Shown: in pieces, positions 53,760-64,000 of the stretch
How the letters are laid out: each line of letters starts with the position of its first letter
How positions within the stretch are numbered: position 1 is the first letter of the stretch
Origin: Sipunculus nudus
Lineage: Eukaryota; Annelida; Sipuncula; Golfingiida; Sipunculidae
Reading direction: 5' to 3'
NCBI GenBank assembly: GCA_026874595.1
Contig: CM049312.1
Span: 69,222,929-69,286,928, forward strand
Length of the DNA stretch: 64,000 nucleotides
The notes under the pieces: model-generated
Told to the model about the DNA's origin: nothing
Databases searched by the model: none
Seen by the model: only the letters and a program-made list of their open reading frames with translations
Program-made: the position numbers and the translations under genes

Positions 53760-55250
53760 CAACTCTTTGATGTAAAATTGGACATGCATCACGGACGCAC
53801 TGAGTGTGTACATAGTAAAAACCTATCAACAACTGGCCTAAACTGTCACTCATTAATTGCAGGTCAAAGCGTTATCTCAGCCTAACTTGTTCACGCTTAC
53901 CGTCATGCTTGATTGAACCAAACTCACTCACGCAAACATATCGCCTTTGATATATTTACACAAGGGTTAATTAACTATAAAGAGAATATACAACTACCAA
54001 ACAACTCAACCGCTAATCAACTAAGTGTCAAGAGTGAAATTACCCTTGATCAGTTTGGCGATGTTAGATCATTTGCATGACATCCTGATTAGATACAAAC
54101 TGTAATATAATTTTGAGTGCAATCGGTGCGTGACATGTCCCCTAAATGAACCTTTTTGATTTATTGATGAGAAACAAATATGGACAAAAGCTTTTTAACA
54201 TTTAAAACCATATACTTCGTTTGGTTTTTTATTTTAAAAAAATGATATGATCCACGAATCACAAAGGTGATATATATATAGAACAATATTATATAAGTCT
54301 TACTAATATTAATAATAACGTTTATATAGAAGATGATGGTAAAGATTTATACTGCAATTATTACAACATTATAATTTTAATATTAGGATTATTCATTGGT
54401 AACGCAAATTTCTATCCATTTAATATCAAAATAATGCTAGTATTATTTTACTTATGTTAATAATGACATGTGTATAAGAAAATGGTTAAAAATGATAGTA
54501 AAGATTAATACGATAATAATTACAACATTTAAGGTATGGTAACATTGGTAATGAAATAATAATGTTCACTGATTAGAAATTAATAATAATAATAATAATA
54601 ATATTAATAATAATAATAATAAAAATAGTAAGGTTGTCATGTAATTTGCTGTTCTGTCCATTTAATGTCTTTCTGTATGTCAACTGATGTGCAAAAAATG
54701 TTTACTGAGCAGAGTGGTTATTCGTTATCAACAACTCTTAATGAAGAGATTAAAGAAAATGTACGTATGTCTTTGTTCAGTATTCTATTTAATTTATGAT
54801 TATGAAAATGTTTCATTGACACATGAATATTAATAATAATAATCACAATTACAAAAAGGGACACCTTGACGAAAGTGTAAAAAAGTTACCAAAACCAAAT
54901 ACACAGAAATAAAATCTAAAATATTCATTGATAAATGATCAGAAGCCCAAATTCATAATTTGATCACCCAAAACACCGTTCAGAATCGTTTATGACAGCT
55001 CCGCCAGGGGGCAGTAGCATAAATATGAATATGGCCGCATTGAACTGAACATGCCGACCGTATCACTAAACACTCCTGTGTGATTTTATTTTAAAGAATT
55101 AACCCCAAAAATTGTACAGGTATACCACTTAAGTGACAATTAATACTCTGGAATTAATATTTTCCCTCTCCTTTGAGAGATAATAGGTGTTTCGCGGTGT
55201 TTCGTCATAGTATACCCAAAACACGGTGTTTTGGGTGTTTCGAGGGACCG
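53760..55250. other. Noncoding interior of the PHD-OTU module
   Basis: AT-rich, with a (TAA)n tract at 54583-54622 and a perfect 10-bp stem (CCCAAAACAC) with one-base loop at 55215-55235. No further ORF with a domain was seen, so the module lacks a recognisable transposase. Confidence 0.6.
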
Positions 55251-55402
55251 TTGTGTATCTATTATATAAACAAGTACCGGCAAGCGATATAACATGGTTT
55301 ACAGCTCATTGAACGGTGGGGGATTGTTGTTAAGGCTAACTGAACACGATTTAAGCCAATATCAACACAAATAGCGATTCAAGCTCCTGTGATGTATCCA
55401 TT
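55251..55402 (-). repeat. Inverted repeat, right arm, of the PHD-OTU module
   Basis: The reverse complement of 51505-51653. The outer end reads CTCCTGTGATGTATCCATT. No matching short direct repeat could be found outside both arms. Confidence 0.9.
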
Positions 55403-55626
55403 CCTGCGGAGGCAAACGAGACGTAAGCAGTAAGGAAAGAACACGGATTGGCTACAAGTACAACTTGGTCCAAGCTCCAAGCCACAAACTTTTAAGTTTT
55501 TATCTCAACAAGCAAAAGTCACTGCCTTACCTGTTCAAAAGACTTATTTATACTTGATAAATGAAGGAAATGTATCAGCTGTTTGAAGCCTTGTGCGCCT
55601 CTCACACTATGTAGTATGAGAGGAGG

Positions 55627-56203
55627 TAGTCCATCTCTGGACCCTTGTGTCCTATGTTAGACCTGATGGACGGACACGTAGGGTCCATGGCACATCTGCC
55701 AAATCCTAAGAGCACCATCGTTACAAAATATGTAACGATGGGTTTGGGGTCCTCCGCTGAGATGACAGGCCTAATCGCTTACAAAAACTGAACCTGGCTT
55801 ATCTAGAGAACCGTTACTAACCGTCTACAAGTTTGATTGTACTATCTTACTTCACAAATATAATATTTTGATTCTTTTTCCTCACGGATCCTCTAAGACA
55901 GGCAGTCATGACCTGTTTACAATATGGAAGACCTACCGCGGTGCACTGTGGGACGGAATCGCACTCTCCATGCATATGAAAGCCTGCTGTATGTCTGCAT
56001 TCACTGCAATCGGGCCGGACCCTAAGACTTTGAGATGGTATCCAGCATTCACGACCTCTTTATTGCCAAAAGGAAAAGCCTAATGATAGAAATGACTGGA
56101 TCTGTTCATTATCTTAAGAAATACCTAGAAATCGATGCCATAAAGGTCTATTAGGCTTGCTGCTTTCCCTCATACAGATGTGGTCAATTTGATTATATTG
56201 TAT
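55627..56203 (+). repeat. Left terminal inverted repeat of the foldback element
   Basis: Contains a hairpin with a 10-bp CATCGTTACA stem (about 55715-55741) and a 71-codon ORF (55868-56083) that recurs in the right arm. The ORF product has no recognisable domain, and it is identical in the two arms except for a short stretch, which is expected from arm identity alone. Confidence 0.88.
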
Positions 56204-56599
56204 CAATTGGAGTGTTTGTAACATTTCTATCTCTCTCTCTTTCTCGTAAATGACACTGGAAATGTATTTTTTCCTCTCTTGTTAAATGACACTGGAAATG
56301 ATTTTTTTACTGAAAACTGTACATTATCAAAATCACCTGAAATCGCTTTGTGTGTTTCTTCCTTCCATCCCCCTCCCCAAAGCCAAATATAAACATGGAA
56401 CATATAAAAAATGATTTATCCCGAATAAATATTAAAACATGACATTATAAATTTTTTATCCATAAAAATTCAGCAAAAATAACGACTTATACTGGTAGGA
56501 ATACACCATTTATTTATACATAGTCTATAATAAGGCATACTCATCTTTGTGGGGATATAAAAATAAGTACAATCAAATGCGCATAAAAAGCTGAAAATG

Positions 56600-56602
<3 letters not shown>

Positions 56603-56653
<51 letters not shown>

Positions 56654-56656
56654 ATA
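56603..56656. repeat. (TA)n microsatellite
   Basis: TA tract with one short interruption, inside the foldback interior. Confidence 0.95.
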
Positions 56657-56740
56657 GAAGGTAGAGTTACCCTCCGTTGTAAAGTGCTCTATGGCCTACA
56701 GACTAGGCCAGAGCGGTATAACTGAAGAAAAACAACACTG

Positions 56741-56742
<2 letters not shown>

Positions 56743-56795
<53 letters not shown>
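56743..56795. repeat. (TA)n microsatellite
   Basis: Pure TA tract of about 52 bp. Confidence 0.96.
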
Positions 56796-56797
<2 letters not shown>

Positions 56798-57903
56798 TTC
56801 CATTCATGAGTCTCTGGATGAATATATATATACTCTCACAATAACAATACCGATGATCAAATAGTTAAGAAAGGTCGGATACTTTATTGTCACAAGAATT
56901 TAAGACTGTCGGCACCGGACTAAACTGCACTGGAGAGGTAAAGTAGGCCTATGTTTTACTATATTCATAATTTAGGTTTGTAATTTCCGTAAAGAAATGT
57001 AAAAAGTCAGGGATATGGTGATTCTGCTCAAGGACATAAATATGTATACTGTGTATAATACACATATACCTTAAGTCGCAAAGGGGCATTTATTTAAAAA
57101 AAAATAAATAAAAAGAGGCTCCCGCTGGTATTCCTGTCTATCGAGGAATTCCTGATACATGTTAGTACTTTAGTTCTGGTCATAGAGAAACAAAATATAA
57201 GGTAATTCAGGTATAAAATAGATAATTCCTTTTAAAATTTCTATTAAGAAAGCCTATGAGGGCCGAAACATGCACTGCATGCATGGAGCGATGTCTGCAT
57301 GCCTATAGTAAACATCTATTGTGTCTATTAAAAATCTGGTAAAATGTATTTAAATAACAACTTACTTATACACTACTATATGTAAGAAAATATATCATTC
57401 ATAAGAACTTTATATATGCATATGCATGTTTATATATATTTAATTGATTTGTATAAATTACATATATATATATTTCATAACATATAACAAATAATATACT
57501 TGTTTATTAAATAATATGTTATTGTTCACCAAGCACAATCATGATTATTTTATGAAATTTGCGCTAAACAGCGGTACTTGTCTCAGACAAAAATATAAAA
57601 TACCACAAGTTCTTCATCTTCCATAGCGATTCCACATTCCGTCAAGCACATGTCTGTTTTGAAAATACCGCGTGACCGCTTGCGCTTGCCGCCCGCTTTA
57701 GCGCATGCCATGATTTAGAATGTATGTCAGCTGTAAAATAAATGCGATCCTTTTATATTTATATTAATGTTATAAGAGAATGCGCTCAGTCCGATAACTG
57801 TTTTGTATGCATGTCATGTTATAAATAAAATGCGCTCCGTCAACATTTTTTGTTAAGAACTAGATGTCGTATAAAGCGAAAAGCATGCATGATAATATTA
57901 GGC

Positions 57904-57905
<2 letters not shown>

Positions 57906-57972
<67 letters not shown>
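57906..57972. repeat. (TA)n followed by (TATG)n
   Basis: Alternating TA changes into five or more TATG units. A (CA)-rich run follows at 57983-58008. Confidence 0.95.
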
Positions 57973-58652
57973 AGCTCCTTTCACACACACATGCACACAC
58001 ACACACATATTTATGTATGTTAAGTGAGAATTAACGCAATAACTGAATTCCTGATAAAAGTCTGTTATGAAAAAGCCTCTCAAATATATAGAGTTGAGAT
58101 ATATACAATAATATACGGATAATATATACGGATTTAAAGTTCATGGTTTTCTTGTAACGTTTATGTTAAACGTTATTGGTTATAAGTAAAGATTTAAACA
58201 GGCCTTTTCATATTACAAAATAAATACTCGTTCACAGTTACGTTAAAAAAACAGCTCGTTCCTCTGTGACAATCGATATGCATCTTGTTTATAATCGTAT
58301 TGATTTCTTAAAATGATTGCGCTCCTGTAACACGACGCTGTCTGAGTTTTTACCTCACTGCGCAGATGTAGGCATGCACAAGACAGCTTACAGACATGAC
58401 ACATGAAACATAAATATCTCTACCGAAAATAAATTTAATTTTAGGTGAATTCTCTTTAGCTTTTCAAAAGTATATAGGTTTCAGATAAACAACATTTTAT
58501 ATTGGACAATTGACCGACCCAGCGGAGTTAGACACAGGCCGGGCCCTGGGCCAGTACATCTGCATGTAATGGTTAAAAAAAAAATGACATTTGCGGAATG
58601 TGTATAGTGGTGCAATGCAATGTTTGTGTACCTTGGCAAACGTTTAGTCTAA

Positions 58653-58655
<3 letters not shown>

Positions 58656-58703
<48 letters not shown>

Positions 58704-58781
58704 GGTGCTAATATGGGTTAGCGGTAAGTGGGTATATTAAGAATTAATAAGTTCTTTTGTTCTTTTTTTAACAATTTTCTG

Positions 58782-58838
<57 letters not shown>
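58656..58838. repeat. Two (TA)n tracts
   Basis: Pure TA at 58656-58700 and 58783-58838, separated by about 80 bp of ordinary sequence. Confidence 0.95.
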
Positions 58839-58840
<2 letters not shown>

Positions 58841-58904
58841 GTTTATTACTGGTATACATAGGGAGGGTCTTCCTCCCATATTGAAAAAAATTATAAAATG
58901 TTTC

Positions 58905-59183
58905 CTCGAAGTTATGACCCGGCAGAGTGTTATAACGGAAAGACTCGATCCGTCGGTAAAGAAATTTTGGGTGCTATCTTATAATTATTGAGCATGTCAC
59001 GTACAGATATGCACATAATGAATTAGAAAGTAACAAACTGTGGTTAATTTTATAATTTAATAGCTATGGAATAAAATAATCTGAAAAAAAAAATGAAAAT
59101 TAATTACAAATATCTGGAATAAATTAAGTAAAAAGAGAGAGGTTTCAGCTCAAGGGGAGGGGGGACCCCTCTTGATCCACCAC
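58905..59183 (+). repeat. Dispersed repeat inside the foldback interior
   Basis: The partner of 40170-40440, with GTTATGACC, GCAGAGTGT, GGTGCTATCTTA and ATGAATTAGAAAGTAA in the same order. It was probably carried into the element's interior or was present before the element spread. Confidence 0.65.
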
Positions 59184-59275
59184 TGTCTTGTCTCGTCCCA
59201 AGACGCTTTATTCCGATTCCCTCTGCTCATCTCCATCAACTTATCACAGTTGTGGATTCCGCAACAACCACTGTC

Positions 59276-59854
59276 ATACAATATGATAAAATTGACCACA
59301 TCTGTATGAGGGAAAGCAGCAAGCCTAATAGACCTTTATGGCAACGATTTCTAGGTATTTTTCTTAAGATAATGAACAGATCCAGTCATTTCTATCATTA
59401 GGCTTTTCCTTTTGGCAATAAAGAGGTCGTGAATGCTGGATACCATCTCAAAGTCTTAGGGTCCGGCCCGATTGCAGTGAATGCAGACATACAGCAGGCT
59501 TTCATATGCATGGAGAGTCCGACTTCGTCCCACAGTGCACCGCGGTAGGTCTTCCATATTGTAAACAGGTCATGACTGCCTGTCTTAGAGGATCCGTGAG
59601 GAAAAAGAATCAAAATATTATATTTGTGAAGTAAGATAGTACAATCAAACTTGTAGACGGTTAGTAACGGTTCTCTAGATAAGCCAGGTTCAGTTTTTGT
59701 AAGCGATTAGGCCTGTCATCTCAGCGGAGGACCCCAAACCCATCGTTACATATTTTGTAACGATGGTGCTCTTAGGATTTGGCAGATGTGCCATGGACCC
59801 TACGTGTCCGTCCATCAGGTCTAACATAGGACACAAGGGTCCAGAGATGGACTA
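59276..59854 (-). repeat. Right terminal inverted repeat of the foldback element
   Basis: Reverse complement of 55627-56203. The outermost hundred or so bases are identical to the left arm, which points to recent movement or ongoing arm homogenisation. Confidence 0.88.
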
Positions 59855-59960
59855 GAGAGGAGGGTATATTTCGCTGATCAGCGGTGTGCAGTATAAAACG
59901 TATAAAACGCTGATCTGCGCGCTGATCAGTGCATATGATGAATACAAATACCGGCTTAAG

Positions 59961-60475
59961 CTATTTCCACTAATCCGGACACGAACACGGAAACGTTTAA
60001 CGTGTTTCCACTTGCAGGCCTACGTTCGACCGTACGGTGGCCGTTCGGCTAAAATCGTTGTTTCGCCAGGTTTAATTGGGCCTAAATACAGTTAAACAAG
60101 TAAAATAGGTGTATTTTTAAGATATATCACCATATATATTCTTGCCAGTTATTTTTTTCCCTGCCCTGAGTGCTTGTATTGTTATGTCTATACATATTTG
60201 ATCATATACGATGAAGAAATAATTTACATATCATATACATTTGAGAGCACATAACTGCATAGGCTTTTCCTGAATATTTCATCACTTAATTGGTGATATC
60301 CGTACGGAGCCGTACGTATATACGGCGCCAGACTGGGAACCCTACCGGGAGAGTTCTGATATCGCCGTATACAGCGCCCTATCCGTGTCCGTACAAGTGG
60401 AAACACTCCTTATATTCTATCTTATATTTGTTCCAACCGTATCCGTGTCCGTATCTGGACAAGTGGATACACAAC
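59961..60475. mobile_element. MITE with nested inverted repeats (TTTCCACT type)
   Basis: ATTTCCACTAATCCGGACAC at the left faces GTGTCCGTATCTGGACAAGT, then GGATACAC at the right as imperfect TIRs of about 35 bp. An inner pair, GTGTTTCCACTTG and CAAGTGGAAACAC, lies at about 60004 and 60388. Noncoding. Confidence 0.65.
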
Positions 60476-60836
60476 TTAAGTGGGTTTTTTTAAAGCAATT
60501 CAAGCGCAGTATTACCTGTTGATATTCAAATGTGATGAAAAGGAACAACTCGATTAAAATGTCCACCAATTTTTGTTGAAAAAGTCTAGAGTTTAAACAA
60601 GGTCCCGACTTATATAAATACATTTGTTTCTAAATTATATTGATATTCCACAAAGCCCTATTAGTAGGAAGCAAGCATATTTAAACTTGTTTGAACACAC
60701 TGCGTGGCTGTTAAATTTTCTCCTATACTAAACATGTCAAATATTGTTAGTTCGTGCATAATTATTATGATTATTATATGTTATTTCGTAAGGTATCTAG
60801 TTCAAGTTGTTTATTATGTTAACCGTGGGACCCTTA

Positions 60837-60869
<33 letters not shown>

Positions 60870-62000
60870 ATATATCTATATATCTAATGCATTATTTGAA
60901 CAACAGAAAAATACATGCATCAATAAGTGTAGTGTTGTAACTTATTTGTAACTTTTAAGTAGAAGATGATGTAAAAAAAAACTGAAATGGATTAACTATT
61001 ATATGTCATTGCATCTGTCAAAGGATACTACATCTATTTTTCATGTAGAGCTTCTGATAATTAATTTCCATAATATAGGGTTTCGTAGATAAATTATTTT
61101 TGCAGAAATCAAGTTCGAAGATAGCCAGTTGGAGTTAAAAAGAAATAAAGATAGTCTGACCTGAGGTAATTAAAGTACATAAACACAAGAAATATTAGAA
61201 GTGAAAAAATGCTCATTGACTTTTTTTTGCATACCATTTTCAGGTTTATATTATTATTCTATATGCAGCTTTCTGACATAAATCCTGGCCATCTAGCTCC
61301 AGAGACAGTAGCTGGGTATTTAGAGGTGATTTAAATTATCCCAGAATCAAGAAACCGGAAGCTTTCATATAGTCTTTTGGTGTATTCCAGGGTAAATTTT
61401 AAAAATGAGGCATAGCAAGCGTCTAGTGAAAGTACAAATAGCTTGCATGGATTGTTTAACATTTTTTGGCCATCCACGATCATGTAACAGAACAATCAAA
61501 TGCGGGTTGGGAGACTTCACTTCTGCACACAAACAAAAGAGAAAAGAGAGATGGTAAAAAAATGAGAGAAATGTGTAAGAATATAATCCCTTTACTGTTT
61601 AGATTTATTTTAGAAATTTTCAAAGTCTGAAACTCTTTACATTTACATTACGAACAATATCTTGCTAAGCTTTTGTTCTTTCTTCACAAAATTTCAACAA
61701 ATACAACAAAACTAAACTAGTTGACTTTAGGTCAATAGGAACCTTAAGAACTGATAATAAATATAAATTATCATATAAGATATATATATATGTATATCTA
61801 TATTTACATTACAGACAAGATCTTTCTTGTTTTTCTTCTTTCTTTTCTGTATGGGAATAACTTTACCATAACCGCGCATAGAGAAACATGAAAATATTTT
61901 TTCTACTTAAAACGCAATATGTTATATCTATATGTGTGCATACTCAATTGAAATAACATAAAATAAATTTGAGTTAACAAACATAACACTTGCCAGAAGT
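60476..62000. other. AT-rich intergenic DNA
   Basis: Contains a (TA)n tract at 60838-60866 and no recognisable gene. Confidence 0.6.
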
Positions 62001-62190
62001 TGACTGGTATAAGTGTTAGCAGAATTTTAGGGGGGGGGCGCCCCTTTGCGCCCCCTACGAATACGCCCCTGGTGAGGGCGCACTGTTTGCGGGATCTGAG
62101 CACGCGGGGGGGGGGGGGGCACTTAGTGCAAAGGGGCACTAAGTGCAAAGTGCCACTTTCGCCCCTAGAGGTCGGGTTGTTGGTAGGGGG
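62000..62190. repeat. GC-rich repeat fragment with short palindromes
   Basis: G homopolymers (about 62031-62038 and 62106-62118) surround GCGCCCCTTTGCGCCCCCTA, and two self-complementary 11-mers, GCACTTAGTGC and GCACTAAGTGC, follow. The base composition is very unlike its surroundings, so it is likely a mobile-element relic. Confidence 0.5.
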
Positions 62191-63030
62191 TCTGGCCTGT
62201 AACAGTGTACATTATATTTTAAATAAAAATATATATTTGAAAGTCAATTTGAAGTACTATTTTTTTATTTAAATACCAGTGCCAAATCATGCAGGTTCAT
62301 GTTATAAAAATCTTTCGTATCTTTTACACATGACAGATATGAGATATAGGTAAATTTTGAAATACACAAGGCAATACAGTTAGATCTTATTGCTCAAAGC
62401 AAAGCACAGAGCTGGTATGATTTAAATCACTTGATTTTAATTGTGGAAAGTAAAATAATCTAAATTTATAATTAAGTTAAACAACCAATTGTCATTCAAT
62501 TATGAATGACACAACAGAAAAAATAACAAACCACGCATCTTTTGTGACAAAAAATTAAAAATAATCTCAAATTATTTTGCTCTATAAGCTTTGTATTCCA
62601 TGTATTCCATTTATGGAACATTTATAATATGTACTTCAAAATAAACACTGCCATTCAAGTTAATATTGCAGCCAATCATGATAAACTTTTCAGCAATTAT
62701 AGTAAGCAATTGGAATGTTTTGGTACCCCTGGTCATGCTAAATTAGGAGGGGTCGCTGTTATATGCACAATTATAATAATGATAATTGGGAATACCAGGC
62801 TAAAATAATATGTATTTACAAAAAAAAAAGTCAGGAACACACTCGCTCTTGATTTAGCTGTGAACACCTAGTAATGTATAGGCCTAGTTCAGTTCTTAGC
62901 ACCATTTATATTAACCCTATACAGCAAATTGTTACAGCTGGCCCTGTCTAGATTATAGCTAGATACAACCACAGTTGTATTAAACAATTATATATGAAAC
63001 CACAGTTGTATGAAACATATATATACATAT
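62191..63030. other. AT-rich intergenic DNA, nothing recognised
   Basis: Short ORFs only and no repeat identified. Confidence 0.5.
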
Positions 63031-63039
63031 ATATATATA

Positions 63040-63096
<57 letters not shown>

Positions 63097-63113
63097 CCCC
63101 CCCCCCCCCCCCG
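63018..63113. repeat. (TA)n microsatellite followed by poly-C
   Basis: A TA tract with small interruptions, then a C homopolymer of about 15 at 63098-63112. Confidence 0.93.
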
Positions 63114-64000
63114 ATATATTAACAGATGCTATTTAATCTGAGCTTTATAGGTCTCAACTCAGGGTCCCCGTTTGCTTTAATGAGTTACTGCCGTCATGAC
63201 AGGATGGCCGGCAGGACATGAAGAACGACTTAATTAGGACGGCTATATAGCTAATATGACTTGCAGTGAGTGACCGGTGACAGTTTGACTGATTAATATC
63301 CCATGGCCATTACAGTGAGGCTTTGATTGTGGATATTGAAGGAAACACTGCCTGTCTGCTCCCTCTTTTTATGTAGTTTATGTATGTATGTGTCCTGCTA
63401 GACCACGAGCACCCCTCTTGTCAACCTGTAGGGTTTTCCCACAGGTAATAGAAAACAATACAGGAATTTTAGTTTAACATCACCAATAGATCAAAAACCT
63501 GTCCGAATTTAGAATGCTTATTACTCACATGCCAAAATAGTATACTGTCAGTCAGTGCATAGGGTGTACGCTGTACTACAGATACGGAGGGTATGCTTCG
63601 GGTATACGTTTTACTAAAAATCTGAAGCGTGGCCGGTTACTCTCTTCACCATTGGCTTCACAGACTCCATTTCCTTAAACATACGTAGAAACCCCAGCTA
63701 CTCCCTATGGGACTTACCTGCGGGCCCCGGAGGACTGACCTCCAGGCCCGCTAACTTGTGACTGAATCTCATGCCCTCCCCCTCAACTGGCCGTGATTCC
63801 TTATCTGGGCATTAATGGTTGAGCCAACTTATAGTGTTGGGGTGAGGGTTATCTATTAAGAGTATATGGAATATCCTACAAACCAACAGGTCCCAGGAAA
63901 CTCCATGCTCTCGGCTGCTCTATACAGCGTAATATTTCCAACAGGGCACATAATATCAAAATATACTTCGCTACCCCCCCCCCCCCACCAGCAGTTCTTA
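63114..64000. other. Window end, possible minus-strand 5' exon
   Basis: No gene is established. A strong donor motif (GCAG|GTAAGT) reads leftward on the minus strand at about 63713-63720, after an ATG-containing stretch. It may be chance. A C homopolymer lies near 63976. Confidence 0.25.

Larger units (their letters stand above)
55627..59854. mobile_element. Foldback / Mutator-like element, 4.2 kb, with 9-bp TSD
   Basis: Arms 55627-56203 and 59276-59854 are inverted repeats of about 577 bp with only scattered differences. Both ends read TAGTCCATCTCTGGACCC inward. The element is bracketed by an exact direct repeat GAGAGGAGG (55618-55626 and 59855-59863). Long TIRs and a 9-bp duplication fit Mutator-like or foldback transposons. 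The 3.07-kb interior has (TA)n tracts and an older repeat but no transposase, so it would be non-autonomous. Confidence 0.88.

Noticed and set aside
51505-55402. Target-site duplication for the PHD-OTU inverted-repeat module
   Set aside because: Flanks outside both arms were compared and no convincing short direct repeat was seen, so insertion as one transposon is not proven.
58728-58991. ORF with an IYIYIY run (others at 13.1, 20.9, 24.7, 49.9, 57.9 and 60.7 kb)
   Set aside because: Translation of (TA)n microsatellites.

Overview
This is nuclear DNA from an animal, most likely a mollusc and probably a bivalve. The genes are split by long introns with GT/AG borders. The DNA is AT-rich and full of (TA)n tracts, tRNA-derived SINEs, foldback and TIR elements, and dispersed tandem repeats. 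There is an intact SBDS gene, a nine-finger C2H2 gene and a PHD-OTU gene of a vertnin-like type. No operons, CRISPR arrays or prokaryotic signals were seen. The lineage call is an inference from gene content and repeat style.

Layout. (1) 1-12.7 kb: the 3' half of a divergent clathrin-heavy-chain-like gene on the + strand. Five exons encode the end of the N-terminal beta-propeller, and a stop codon follows almost at once. Its introns hold SINEs, TIR elements, a 200-bp hairpin and a multi-kb composite repeat. (2) 12.7-26.3 kb: intergenic DNA made of microsatellites, a 44-bp minisatellite, MITE-like elements and a 2.7-kb repeat. (3) 26.3-37.6 kb: a complete six-exon SBDS gene (+). Intron 3 contains an uninterrupted 333-codon ORF (+) with a C-terminal SAM domain and a degenerate Asp-Asn repeat region. 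(4) 37.6-48.3 kb: intergenic DNA, mostly an inverted copy of the composite repeat in the clathrin-like intron. (5) 48.4-49.8 kb: a C2H2 zinc-finger gene (-) whose downstream sequence preserves decayed extra fingers. (6) 51.5-55.4 kb: an uninterrupted PHD-OTU gene (-) between two 150-bp inverted repeats. (7) 55.6-59.9 kb: a foldback element with about 577-bp terminal inverted repeats and an exact 9-bp target-site duplication. (8) 59.9-64 kb: a further MITE and AT-rich, gene-poor sequence.

The genes do not form an evident pathway. SBDS acts in 60S ribosome maturation, the clathrin-like protein resembles the adaptor-binding domain of a vesicle coat, and the zinc-finger and PHD-OTU proteins look nuclear. 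What links the window is repeat biology: several repeat families share the palindrome GGTGGCGCCACC, several carry nuclear-receptor-type half-sites, and inverted repeat pairs bracket genes. All calls were made by reading the sequence; no database search was run.
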